Part shown: piece by piece, positions 18,303 to 26,890 of the stretch
Numbering within the stretch: the first letter of the stretch is position 1
Layout: each line of letters opens with the position of its first letter
Origin: Gemmatimonadota bacterium
GTDB lineage: Bacteria; Gemmatimonadota; Gemmatimonadetes; Gemmatimonadales; Gemmatimonadaceae
Assembly: GCA_040388625.1 (NCBI GenBank)
Contig: JAZKBK010000003.1
Coordinates: 1 to 64,000 of the forward strand
Length of the DNA: 64,000 nt
Direction of reading: 5' to 3'
Position numbers and translations under genes: made by a program
The notes under the pieces: generated by a model
The model's input: the letters and a program-made list of their open reading frames with translations, nothing else
Databases searched by the model: none
Told to the model about the DNA's origin: nothing

Positions 18303-19202
18303 TCAGCAGGATCCGCGCTTGAACAGCATCACCGGCAGCGTCCGCGCCATGATCTTGAGATCCTCCAGTACCGACTGGCGTTCCAGATACTCCAGATCGA
18401 ACTCCACCTTCGCGCGTACGTCGTCGATCGAGGAATCGTAGGCCCGATTGATCTGCGCCCAGCCTGTAATGCCCGGCCGAGCCTGCTGCCTCAACGGATA
18501 CGATACGATGTTCTGCCGCAGCTCGGCAAAGATGCTCGGCCGCTCGGGACGCGGACCAACGATGTTCATGTCGCCGCGCACGACGTTGATCAGCTGCGGA
18601 AGCTCATCCAGACGCGTCTTCCGGAGGAACCGTCCGACCGGCGTGACGCGCGGATCCTCGCGCGTCGCCCATACCGCGCCGGTCACCTGCTCAGCATCCA
18701 CCCGCATCGAGCGGAACTTGATGATGCGGAACGCTCTGCCGCCAACATCGTTGCGGCGGCGGTCGAAGACGGCCGTCGCCGCGCGGCGCCGGCGATCCAT
18801 GCCGACGCGCGTCTGCACGTAGAATACGGGGCCAGCCGACGTGAGCTTGATCGCAAGCGCCACGAGCGCCATCACTGGCGCAAGCATTACCAGGGACGCC
18901 AGCGCAATCGTCACGTTCAATGCGCGATTGACCCACTCGGAGCGCTCGTTTGGTATGACGTGCAGGTGGGTTGCTGGTTGAGTGTCAACCGCCGCTATTG
19001 GAACTGTATCCGCAATACCCGTCGCCATGAGCCGGAAAAGCTGTTCCTCTCCCATGCCGGCGAGCGGAACTTCACGATCCGGCTCCGTGGATGTCAGGCG
19101 CGGTGCCCGAGAGACGATGCCCCGCGTCTTTGGATTTGCCGGGAAGTCCAGGACGGTCGAATCTGAATCCGGCCTATCGATGTCATGCGCGTTGAGTTCC
19201 AT
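18303..19202 (-). CDS. Initiating undecaprenyl-phosphate sugar phosphotransferase
   Basis: A 299-residue bacterial sugar transferase (WcaJ/PglC/EpsL superfamily) that transfers a sugar-1-phosphate to undecaprenyl phosphate, the first step of repeat-unit assembly. A single membrane hairpin (about residues 85-107) precedes the catalytic domain with [40 protein letters not shown] and [13 protein letters not shown] 19202 is preferred; the longer frame to 19334 would overlap the upstream wza-like gene. The N-terminal 80 residues are variable. It is the last gene of the minus-strand export block. Confidence 0.9.
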   Translation of the reverse strand: MELNAHDIDRPDSDSTVLDFPANPKTRGIVSRAPRLTSTEPDREVPLAGMGEEQLFRLMATGIADTVPIAAVDTQPATHLHVIPNERSEWVNRALNVTIALASLVMLAPVMALVALAIKLTSAGPVFYVQTRVGMDRRRRAATAVFDRRRNDVGGRAFRIIKFRSMRVDAEQVTGAVWATREDPRVTPVGRFLRKTRLDELPQLINVVRGDMNIVGPRPERPSIFAELRQNIVSYPLRQQARPGITGWAQINRAYDSSIDDVRAKVEFDLEYLERQSVLEDLKIMARTLPVMLFKRGSC

Positions 19203-19258
19203 AAGCGATAATTCGCAGCGAAAAGGTGCTGACCAGAACTGACGATTACTAACGATGC

Positions 19259-19927
19259 TTAACGATGGCCCAAGTAGAATAGAAGTGTGGCCATCGACGC
19301 CGTAACTCCGACGACCTTGAAAATTGTGTCCCACGACGACGTTGGTTTCTGTCCGATAACCAGTGCATCGCCCGGCGCGACGTGCAACTGATCAAGAGTC
19401 ATTCCCGATGCCAGCGCTGAAGCGAGCTGTTCCTTCGGAATCACGTCAGTGTCTCCACGTTTGACAACCGAGCGATTGAGATCGGCTGTCCCGGTGGGCC
19501 CACCTGCCGACATCACAACTTGGCTGAGAAGCATGTCGCTCGGAACTGTGTAGAATCCCGGTTTGGTTACCTCTCCAAGTACCGCGATACGCACGAGAGC
19601 TGTTGCGTGAACGACTGGGTCCCGAATGAACTTGCCTATCTCCTGCGTCAGATACTTCTGTATGTCTGCTCGCTTCACGCCTGCCAGATGAACATCACCA
19701 AGGCCGGCCAGCGTCAGAATCAGTCCCTCTCTGACCGTGAGCGTATCTCTGATCCCCTGGACTCCCTGCGCACTCGGCTGCGGACTGTCAACCGTCAGCG
19801 CAATCCTGTCGCCAACGTGAAACTCATCCGCCTGAGACTCCTGCGCCTTCGCCGTAAACGGCAGCGCGACGCAGGCAAAAGCCGCAATCCCTATCAGTGC
19901 TCTGACACATCTCGAAACAGCAGTCAT
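19259..19927 (-). CDS. Polysaccharide export protein (Wza/SLBB-like)
   Basis: A 222-residue export protein. ATG 19927 is chosen for its GGGGGA ribosome-binding site and the following signal peptide ending around ALPFTAKAQ. The polysaccharide export domain (DEFHVGDRIALTVD...) is followed by an SLBB segment (VLGEVTKPGFYTVPSDMLLSQVVMSAGG) and a C-terminal hydrophobic stretch (residues about 200-218). No lipobox Cys is seen after the signal, unlike enterobacterial Wza, so anchoring may be by the C-terminal segment. A sigma-54-like promoter lies just upstream. Confidence 0.87.
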   Translation of the reverse strand: MTAVSRCVRALIGIAAFACVALPFTAKAQESQADEFHVGDRIALTVDSPQPSAQGVQGIRDTLTVREGLILTLAGLGDVHLAGVKRADIQKYLTQEIGKFIRDPVVHATALVRIAVLGEVTKPGFYTVPSDMLLSQVVMSAGGPTGTADLNRSVVKRGDTDVIPKEQLASALASGMTLDQLHVAPGDALVIGQKPTSSWDTIFKVVGVTASMATLLFYLGHR

Positions 19928-19946
19928 TCGGTAATCCCCCAATGTG

Positions 19947-19962
19947 AGCAGCGATTGTGCCA
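19947..19962 (-). promoter_or_regulatory. Candidate sigma-54 (-24/-12) promoter of the export gene
   Basis: The minus strand reads TGGCACAATCGCTGCT, agreeing with the consensus TGGCACG-N4-TTGCW at 10 of 12 defined positions with exact GG-N10-GC spacing. It points to the wza-like gene starting at 19927. The predicted transcription start (about 19936) falls within the apparent ribosome-binding site, so the leader would be very short; this counts against the assignment. An NtrC-type activator is encoded at 24206-25750. Confidence 0.45.
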
Positions 19963-20043
19963 GGCCCGAAGCCAGCGCCCAAACACTCCAAGTCCTTGCA
20001 AGACAACATTTTAACAAAACCGCACCGGCGACATCAAAACCGA

Positions 20044-20067
20044 TTCTGTTGCGTCTGTGCAACAGAA
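20044..20067. promoter_or_regulatory. Palindrome TTCTGTTGC-N6-GCAACAGAA
   Basis: A perfect 9-bp inverted repeat with a 6-nt spacer lies between the glycosyltransferase stop (20086) and the wza-like start. It is centred about 120 bases upstream of the predicted sigma-54 start site, a usual distance for activator binding. A related palindrome lies next to the activator gene at 24132-24149. It could alternatively be a terminator, but only a weak T-run (TCGGTTTTG on the minus strand) follows. Confidence 0.5.
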
Positions 20068-20085
20068 CGCGCATTCACATGATAT

Positions 20086-21495
20086 TTACCCGCCTAGTCG
20101 AGCCTGGAGCGCATCCAGCAGGATTCCAGCCTGATATGCGCGCGAAAAGCGGACATCACGACCGATTGGCTCCGGCATCACGCCAGCAATGTGTTCGCTA
20201 TACCGTCTGTCAATGATCTCAGCGATGCGTGCAACGTCGCGCGGTGATGCGACGTCGGCCCCAGTATCGCGCAACAGCAAGGCGGTCGCGCTGTCGTCGG
20301 CGGAGAGAGCAAGAACCCACGCAGGGAATCTTACACACTCGAACGTCTTGGCGGGAATCGCAGCCATGTTGCTGCCAGACATGGTAACTAGCATGGTAGC
20401 GTTCGCCATGAATGCCATCGCTTCCCGATGTGGAAGCGATGGTCCGATTCGTACGTAATCCGTGATGGACTCCGCGCGTGCCACCTCTTCAATCGGGAAG
20501 CCACCAACCGCCTCCAGATCCCCTATGAACTCGAGCGTGAGATCTTCCGGGGTCAACGCACGTTTGCGGATTACCTCGGCCGCGGCCTTGAAAAGCGCGC
20601 GTGGATCACGGTCGAGATAGAGCGTGCCCGCGTGAGCGATGACGAACGGCCCGCCGCGGCGTTGAGGCGGCAGCAGGTCATCGTCGCCACCGTTGGTAAC
20701 GGTGATGATGTCGTCAGCGCGCTCCGGATAGGTGGCGCTCAGCTGACGCCGCGCGACTTCGGTGTTGGCGACTATCAGCGCGGCACGCTCCACTGCCCTT
20801 GCCTCGTGCCGCGCAGCGAGCCGCACCCATGCCGGCGTCGCAATCGCCTCGGCGAGGCGTTCCACATGGCTCCATGGGTCGCGCATGTCCATCACGAACG
20901 GAATTCGATAACGCTCCGACAGCCGCCGTCCGGCATCGTGCGACATGAATGGCGGCCCCGAAGTTATTACTGCACGATGAACGGCCGGGTCGAAGATGCC
21001 GGACACCGCATCGATCGCACTGTCACCCCAGGCGCTCACGCGCGCAAATTCGAGTGCGGCCCAGTAAGCGCGCAGCCATCCACGAGGCGTGTGCAGGGCC
21101 CAGCGCAGATCCGACCGGGCGACTGACGAGACTCGGAGAACAGACGGCAATACCGGCGCATGCGCCCCGGACGCCTCGGCGGACGCTGCCTTCCGCTTTC
21201 CCTTCACGGTGCGCCATATCGCGTTTTCGGCACGCTCTCGCCTCAGCACCGGCTCCGTGACGGCAAACACGCGAACGCCGGATGGCACGGAGCTCCGCGC
21301 CGCCTGCACGTCCGCGCCATTCACATAGCCACGCATGAAGACGTCGAGGCCCCACCCTCGCTCGGCGGCGAAGTGAGCAAACTTCTGCCACCGTTTCGCG
21401 CCGACCGCACGATCCGGTGGGAAGTGGTAGCTGATCACGATGAGACGCCGGTCACGTTGTGAGCCGGCGTCCTCGTTTTCATATAACGGATTCAT
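20086..21495 (-). CDS. Glycosyltransferase, GT4-like
   Basis: A 469-residue GT-B-type glycosyltransferase. The N-terminus has VISYHFPPDRAVGAKRWQKFA, seen in WbuB-like and FemX-associated family 4 enzymes; the middle has VITSGPPFMSHDAG and MDMRDPW; the C-terminal half has FVIAHAGTLYLDRDPRALF and IPAKTFECVRFP. ATG 21495 is preferred over TTG 21501. It lies 25 bases downstream of the BY-kinase gene and is probably cotranscribed with it. Confidence 0.82.
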   Translation of the reverse strand: MNPLYENEDAGSQRDRRLIVISYHFPPDRAVGAKRWQKFAHFAAERGWGLDVFMRGYVNGADVQAARSSVPSGVRVFAVTEPVLRRERAENAIWRTVKGKRKAASAEASGAHAPVLPSVLRVSSVARSDLRWALHTPRGWLRAYWAALEFARVSAWGDSAIDAVSGIFDPAVHRAVITSGPPFMSHDAGRRLSERYRIPFVMDMRDPWSHVERLAEAIATPAWVRLAARHEARAVERAALIVANTEVARRQLSATYPERADDIITVTNGGDDDLLPPQRRGGPFVIAHAGTLYLDRDPRALFKAAAEVIRKRALTPEDLTLEFIGDLEAVGGFPIEEVARAESITDYVRIGPSLPHREAMAFMANATMLVTMSGSNMAAIPAKTFECVRFPAWVLALSADDSATALLLRDTGADVASPRDVARIAEIIDRRYSEHIAGVMPEPIGRDVRFSRAYQAGILLDALQARLGG

Positions 21496-21520
21496 CCGCA
21501 ATCAGCGATCAGCCGCGCGA

Positions 21521-23965
21521 TTAGCTGGACTTCTCCCCAGCTCCAGGCAACGCCGCAACTTCGTCCTTGAGCACGTCGGCTTCGCTTTCGGCGTCCGGAC
21601 CGTATCCGTACAGGTAGGAATACTCCGAGTAAAGCTCTCCCGACGAAACGGCATTGACCACTGCGCCGAGTATGCGAACGGGCAGACGGTTCATCAACTT
21701 GAGCTTGGCCTTGGCCACCCGACGATCGGTATGGCCAGTACGCATCACGAGCATCAGGTTGCGCGTCGCAACGCTCAACGCGTAGGCATCCACACCGGCC
21801 GCTAGTGGTGCACTGTCGATGATTATCACGTCGAACCTGGAGCGAACCATGTTCAGCAGCGCCGGAAGACGAGCCGACGTGAGCAGTTCCGGCCCACGAT
21901 GTCTGCGCGTTCCCGAAGCGATGAGCGTGAGCGCGCCATGCACGGGCACCTCACGCATCACGTGCGCCGCGTCCACTTCGCCGGCGAGATAGTCCAGCAA
22001 TCCGGGACGCCGCTCGATTCCAAAGATCGAGTGCAGCTTGCCGCGTCTGATGTCGCCGTCGATGAGCAGTGTCTTGAAGCCCGCCTCCGCGAACGACAAA
22101 GCGAGGTTCGATGATATCATCGACTTGCCGTCACCCACGCCCGGACTCGAGACCGTCACCATCACGGGCGGCGAGTCGAACATGTGATGAAGGTTCATTC
22201 GCAAGCCACGGAACGCCTCTACGCTCTGCAGCACCGCATCCGGATCGTTGTCCCCCTCGCCCGGCTTCGGAACGGTCGGGATCGCGCCCATCATGTCGAG
22301 CCCGAGCTCGTCCGCGATCTGCTCAGGATAGCGGAAACGATGGTCGATCATATCGAACAGAAGCGCGATGATGATGCCGAGGCCCGCTGCCGCCAGGAAT
22401 CCACCGCCGACCAGCATCGCCTTGACGTTGCGCTGCGCACTCGCGGCGGGGAGTGCCGGGTCGAGGATCGACACGTCTGGCACGGTACTCTCCGCACCCA
22501 GTCGTGCGGTCTCGTAGCGATTTTCGACGTTGTTGTACAGCGCTTCCGCTGTCGTCTGATCGCGCCGAAGGCGCTGCTCCTCCGTAGTGCGCGCTGGAAT
22601 TCCCTCGAGCGCCGAGGAGTCGGCACGTACATCGGCCCCAATGCGTTTTTCCTGATCGCGCAGCAGATCCACCTGCGTCTGCATGAGATCGGGAATCGTC
22701 TGTGTCCGAAGAGTGTGCACCGCTGCCGCCATGTTCTTCACGGCGGGGAACGAATCCGTGTAGGACTGTCTCAATCCGCGAAGTTGCGTTTCCTTCTCGA
22801 CTAGATCCTTGAGTGCCGAGGTGAGCATGGGAGCTCCGGCAATCGCGGGCACGGCGGCGAGAACGTCGGGTGAGAAATTCCCCTGCCGGGCGGACGGGAT
22901 CAGGCTCTCGAGTGACTGGAGGCTGCGCTGAACGGTTTGGAGGTCGGTCTGACTCTTGAAGTATTGCGACGTCAGTGCGTCGGGCGGCGGGGCTATTCCG
23001 AGTGTCGATGCACTCGCGGAGACCGACGCTTCCGTGGGCTTGGTAATCGCGCGGGAACGGAATGCCTGAAGCGCATTCTCGGCGCTCCTCAGATTGTCCT
23101 GCGCCGAGCTGCGTTGTGCATCGAGGATGTCGGCTTGAGTCGCGAGACTGCGGGTGCGAAGCTCTGCGGCAGTTACGAGGAACTGCTGCATCCAGACGTT
23201 GAGGAGGTCGGCGGTCTGCCACTTGTCCGCGCCCGTGAGCGTGAGCGTCAGGAAGTTGCTGTTCTCCTGCATGGCGACGTCCAGCCGCTGGATCAGCGCG
23301 ACGCCAACCGACCGTGGCTGAACCACGGTGAAGTGTACCGACTGATTTCCCTGCAGCGATGCGACTGTGGGGACCCAGGCGAAGCCGACGGATTTGCCGA
23401 CCGAGTCGCCCAGCCTGCCGTGCTCGAAGATTCCTCGCTGGGCCTCGGCGAGCGAATACGTACCCTTGGTCGAATCGGACCACAATGTGTAGTCGCCCGG
23501 TACGGTGCGCTGTCCCGGCTGGATTCCAGCCAGAGCAACCGAATCGCGCCAGGTCTTTCCCTTGACCCAGAGACGTTGGTGGGCAACCACCTTGTCGACG
23601 ACTGCGAAGCTGCGGATCAGCTGGACCCAGGAGCCGTTGGGCAGGAGCTCGGGCGGCCGGTAGGCGCCGCCGTTGTTGGTACCGACGTCAGCGATCCACA
23701 GGGCTCCGCGAGCCTCGAAAACGGGTTCTATGAAGCGGGTTGCGATTACTCCGGCGGTGGTGCCAAGTGCCGCGAGAATTATGATGAGCCAGCGGAAACG
23801 TTTGATTGCCGCCCAGTAGCGACGGAGTTTTGCGCCCCCTCCACCGGCCTCTTCGTCCTCAGCGATCGGCTGGGGGGTGAGATCGAGTGGAGCTATGTCG
23901 GTCGTACCCGGAAGGGCTGGTGCCGCATCCCGGAAAGAGCCCGCGGGCACAATTGAGTTTTTCAT
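21521..23965 (-). CDS. Polysaccharide co-polymerase/BY-type tyrosine kinase (Wzc-like)
   Basis: The 814-residue protein controls chain length and export of Wzy-dependent polymers. The N-terminal Wzz domain has a first membrane helix (FRWLIIILAALGTTAGVIATRF) and a long periplasmic coiled-coil region. A second helix (MLVGGGFLAAAGLGIIIALLFDMIDH) leads to the cytoplasmic kinase with Walker A SSPGVGDGKSMISSN (near residue 608), Walker A' LLIDGDIRRGKLHSIFG and Walker B DVIIIDSAPL. The Tyr cluster LYSEYSYLYGYG (about residue 780) is the expected autophosphorylation tail. ATG 23965 is chosen as the start nearest the conserved region. A candidate partner phosphatase is fused to an ATP-grasp domain at 37850-39724. 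Confidence 0.93.
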   Translation of the reverse strand: MKNSIVPAGSFRDAAPALPGTTDIAPLDLTPQPIAEDEEAGGGGAKLRRYWAAIKRFRWLIIILAALGTTAGVIATRFIEPVFEARGALWIADVGTNNGGAYRPPELLPNGSWVQLIRSFAVVDKVVAHQRLWVKGKTWRDSVALAGIQPGQRTVPGDYTLWSDSTKGTYSLAEAQRGIFEHGRLGDSVGKSVGFAWVPTVASLQGNQSVHFTVVQPRSVGVALIQRLDVAMQENSNFLTLTLTGADKWQTADLLNVWMQQFLVTAAELRTRSLATQADILDAQRSSAQDNLRSAENALQAFRSRAITKPTEASVSASASTLGIAPPPDALTSQYFKSQTDLQTVQRSLQSLESLIPSARQGNFSPDVLAAVPAIAGAPMLTSALKDLVEKETQLRGLRQSYTDSFPAVKNMAAAVHTLRTQTIPDLMQTQVDLLRDQEKRIGADVRADSSALEGIPARTTEEQRLRRDQTTAEALYNNVENRYETARLGAESTVPDVSILDPALPAASAQRNVKAMLVGGGFLAAAGLGIIIALLFDMIDHRFRYPEQIADELGLDMMGAIPTVPKPGEGDNDPDAVLQSVEAFRGLRMNLHHMFDSPPVMVTVSSPGVGDGKSMISSNLALSFAEAGFKTLLIDGDIRRGKLHSIFGIERRPGLLDYLAGEVDAAHVMREVPVHGALTLIASGTRRHRGPELLTSARLPALLNMVRSRFDVIIIDSAPLAAGVDAYALSVATRNLMLVMRTGHTDRRVAKAKLKLMNRLPVRILGAVVNAVSSGELYSEYSYLYGYGPDAESEADVLKDEVAALPGAGEKSS

Positions 23966-24131
23966 GTCCAGTGCCGAAAGATAGAGGTAGTTACGTGGCC
24001 GGAACAGCGTTGCGGCAACGCAACGGTACACGGACCTGGATACAGTATCGGCAGCGGGGCTTTCGCTATTAGAGACGAAATATCCCTTGTGCCGCCCAGC
24101 CGGAGAGACATATTTGCAGGTGCGCACAGTT

Positions 24132-24149
24132 TGTAGCATTCATGCAACA
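24132..24149. promoter_or_regulatory. Palindrome TGTAGC-N6-GCAACA
   Basis: This inverted repeat shares the TGTNGC-N6-GCAACA layout of the element at 20044-20067. It sits between the divergent BY-kinase gene (start 23965) and the sigma-54 activator gene (start 24206), so it could serve autoregulation and activation. I found no convincing -24/-12 sequence between it and either start. Confidence 0.4.
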
Positions 24150-24205
24150 CCGAGCCCTTTCTACTGCGTCTCCCCAAGCACATGCGTTTCCCCGGGTCGG
24201 GTTTG

Positions 24206-25750
24206 ATGTCTGAGTCTCTCAATGGTCAGCGGCGTGCCGATACGGACGCGGTCGCTACCAGCGCGCGAGCGGAGCTCAGACTCCTCGTTGTCGAATGCGA
24301 CGATTCGCTCCGTGAAGGCTGCGTCGCCGTCCTGCGGGGCGAGGGATATACCGTTACCGGCAGCTCGCGCGGCGACGAAGCGCTTCGGATGCTCCAGAAG
24401 CGGAAGTACGACATCGTACTCGTGAATTTGTTCATGAGTGGCGTTTCCGGGATGAAGATTCTGGAGGCGGCCCGGGATGCCCACAGTGACTCGCTGGTCA
24501 TCCTCATGACCGGCAACCCGAGTGTCGAGACGAATATCCGGGCCCTTCAAGCCGGGGCCTGGGAATATCTGGCGATGCCGTTCACGGCCGAGCAACTGCA
24601 GCTTGTCGTAGGCCGTGCTGCACACCGCGTGCTAGAAGGTCGCGGCGCACCCGTTGCGGCCGCGGATGTGGTCGCCGACGCCCCCGATGACGGCATGGCA
24701 TCGCTGATCGGAATCTCGCCGGCGTTCTGTCGGGCCGTGGAGCTCGCACGGAAGGTTGCCAAGACCAATGCATCGGTCATGATCAGCGGCGAGAGCGGCA
24801 CCGGCAAGGAAGGAATAGCTCAGCTGATTCACAAGCAGAGCCGCCGTGCCGGCAAGAGGTTCGTCGCGATAAACTGCGCCGCACTCCCCGCCCAGCTGCT
24901 CGAATCCGAGATGTTCGGCCACAAGAAGGGCTCATTCACCGGCGCCGATCGAGACAAGCCAGGGTTGCTGGAGGTCGCTCACAACGGCTCTCTTTTTCTG
25001 GACGAACTGACCGAAATGCCTCTGGCCCTGCAGGCCAAGCTGCTCCGCGTCATCCAGGACGGAGTGGTGCGCCGGGTCGGTAGCGAGCAGGAAGACGCCA
25101 CCGTCGACGTGCGCTTCATATCGGCGACCAACCGGGACCCCAACGAGGCGGTTCGGACGCACATTCTGCGAGACGACCTGTTCTATCGTCTGAGGGTGGT
25201 ACCGCTGCACCTTCCGCCCCTCAGGGAGAGACTGGAAGACGTGCCGCTTCTGGCCAACCACTTCCTGGCTCAGTACTGGCGCAGGCACCGTATTTCCGAT
25301 GGCGTTTGCCCATCGCTGTCGCCGTCGGCCATCGACCTGCTCACTTCACTGGCGTGGCCGGGCAACGTTCGCGAGCTGCAGAACCTGATGGAGCATCTGG
25401 CCGTGCTGGCGGACGCAGGGTCGACGATTCAGGCCGACGACCTTCCGGCGCGAGGGGACGTCGCTGCTGTCAATAACGGCACACGCAGCTGGCCCGCGCA
25501 TCTGATGTCCAAGGCCTACCACCCGGCCAAGGAAGCGGTTCTCGCGCACTTCGAGAAGGAATATCTTTCCTTGCTGGTTGCGCGCGCCGAGCGCAACATG
25601 TCGAAGGCCGCAAGACTTGCGGGGATCGACAGAACGACGTTGTACCGGCTTCTGGACAAGCATTCGATCGATGCCGGCTCCAGACCGATGCCGGCGGTGG
25701 CGATCGACACCGCCGATGTCCCGCCAGACCCGGCACGGCTGGCAGACTAA
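24206..25750 (+). CDS. Sigma-54-dependent activator with degenerate receiver (NtrC/PrsR-like)
   Basis: A 514-residue protein with receiver, AAA+ and Fis-type domains. AAA+ motifs are intact: Walker A GESGTGKE, the sigma-54 loop as GSFTGA, Walker B GSLFLDEL, the sensor region FISATNRD, and WPGNVREL. The C-terminal helix-turn-helix is MSKAARLAGIDRTTLYRLL. The receiver is unusual: the acidic pair is Glu-Cys (VVECDD), the phosphoacceptor Asp is Asn (VLVNLFMSG, codon AAT at 24425) and the conserved Lys is Met (YLAMPF, ATG at 24575); only the switch Thr remains. Phosphorylation control is therefore unlikely. No cognate kinase lies nearby. ATG 24206 is preferred; ATG 24182 is an alternative without a ribosome-binding site. 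Confidence 0.9.
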   Translation: MSESLNGQRRADTDAVATSARAELRLLVVECDDSLREGCVAVLRGEGYTVTGSSRGDEALRMLQKRKYDIVLVNLFMSGVSGMKILEAARDAHSDSLVILMTGNPSVETNIRALQAGAWEYLAMPFTAEQLQLVVGRAAHRVLEGRGAPVAAADVVADAPDDGMASLIGISPAFCRAVELARKVAKTNASVMISGESGTGKEGIAQLIHKQSRRAGKRFVAINCAALPAQLLESEMFGHKKGSFTGADRDKPGLLEVAHNGSLFLDELTEMPLALQAKLLRVIQDGVVRRVGSEQEDATVDVRFISATNRDPNEAVRTHILRDDLFYRLRVVPLHLPPLRERLEDVPLLANHFLAQYWRRHRISDGVCPSLSPSAIDLLTSLAWPGNVRELQNLMEHLAVLADAGSTIQADDLPARGDVAAVNNGTRSWPAHLMSKAYHPAKEAVLAHFEKEYLSLLVARAERNMSKAARLAGIDRTTLYRLLDKHSIDAGSRPMPAVAIDTADVPPDPARLAD

Positions 25751-25767
25751 CCCGCTGGTAGCTGTAA

Positions 25768-25878
25768 TTCCCCACGAAATGGGGAACACATCTCTGGCCG
25801 GCATTCCCGCGAAAGCGGGAACACATGTGCCGCCGTCATTCCCGCCGTAGGGCGCAGATGCATCCGCGCCTCGGGAAT
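25768..25878. repeat. Three clustered ATTCCCG-type palindromes
   Basis: Three inverted repeats follow the activator gene. One has arms 25768-25774 and 25780-25786 (loop CGAAA), one has arms 25804-25810 and 25815-25821 (loop GAAA), and a compound one has outer arms 25838-25844 and 25872-25878 around an inner near-palindrome at 25851-25870. They may terminate transcription of the activator. The inner core recurs at 44062-44085. The remaining bases to 26035 hold no gene. Confidence 0.6.
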
Positions 25879-26035
25879 CCACGTTGACGGTCTTCACTTC
25901 GCTGTGTGACCGCGCTGGAACAGACGTTGCAAGCATCTCTGTTCTTGTATCAGCCAAGACAGGTTCACATAGTGCTCGGGTTCAATTGCAGCGACTGATT
26001 TTCCACTTTGCGCGCGGGCACATTCTGACGATGAC

Positions 26036-26884
26036 ATGCTCGCAGCTTTAAGGAACGCGACGACAGAGGTCTGGGACCACAGAGACCTTCTCGAGCAGTT
26101 GGCACTCCGCGACATCAAGCTTCGCTACAAACAGGCCGCGATGGGCTTCATGTGGGCGGTGTTCATGCCATGCCTGATCGTCCTCTCCGGACTCATCATC
26201 AGGTATGCGATGGCGCGGATCGCAGGACAGACGCTCGTACGCACAGACATTGCAAACATCGCTGTCAAGGGTGTCGGATGGGCATTCTTCGTTGGCGCGC
26301 TTGGCTTTGCCACGTCGAGCCTCATCGGCAACGCAAATCTCGTAACCAAGATCTATTTCCCGCGCGAAGTTTTGCCACTCTCCGCTGTGATCGCGCAGAG
26401 CTTCGACACCGGCATCGGCTTGGTGACGCTCTGCGTCATTCTTCCATTTCTCGGCGTTACGCTGCACCCCAGCATGCTGTGGGTGCCGATATTACTCGCG
26501 CTGCTAGTGTTGTTCACCACGGCGGCATCACTTTTCTTGAGCTGCGCGAATCTATTCTTTCGTGATGTCAAATACATCGTGCAGATCGTGCTGATGTTCG
26601 GAATATTCTTCACACCTGTGTTCTTCGAACCGTTCATGCTTGGCGCGCGCGGCGCTCATCTTGCGATGCTCAATCCACTGACGGGGATACTGGAAGGATT
26701 GCGGCTGAGCATTGTCTCCGGTCACAACCTGGTGCACCCGTTATCAACGCTCGTGCACGGCGCTGTGACGCCGGTCTGGGAACCGTGGGAACTCGCCTAC
26801 TCCGCGGTGTGGGCAGGTGCTGGGACCGTCGGCGCGACCGTAATGTTCCGGCGGCTTCAGCCGTTGTTCGCCGAGTATATCTAA
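26036..26884 (+). CDS. wzm: Polysaccharide ABC transporter permease (Wzm/TagG-like)
   Basis: A 282-residue ABC-2 type permease with about six membrane helices. The N-terminal amphipathic region DLLEQLALRDIKLRYKQAA is followed by MGFMWAVFMPCLIVLSGL, the usual entry into the first membrane helix of this family. The gene ends six bases before the ATPase gene, with which it forms an exporter for a lipid-linked polysaccharide. It is independent of the Wzx/Wzy-type machinery in the same locus. Confidence 0.9.
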   Translation: MLAALRNATTEVWDHRDLLEQLALRDIKLRYKQAAMGFMWAVFMPCLIVLSGLIIRYAMARIAGQTLVRTDIANIAVKGVGWAFFVGALGFATSSLIGNANLVTKIYFPREVLPLSAVIAQSFDTGIGLVTLCVILPFLGVTLHPSMLWVPILLALLVLFTTAASLFLSCANLFFRDVKYIVQIVLMFGIFFTPVFFEPFMLGARGAHLAMLNPLTGILEGLRLSIVSGHNLVHPLSTLVHGAVTPVWEPWELAYSAVWAGAGTVGATVMFRRLQPLFAEYI

Positions 26885-26890
26885 GACCTG

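Noticed and set aside
24033-24048. A sigma-54-like site upstream of the BY-kinase gene
   Set aside because: The minus strand reads CGGCACAAGGGATATT, but the -12 element lacks the essential GC.
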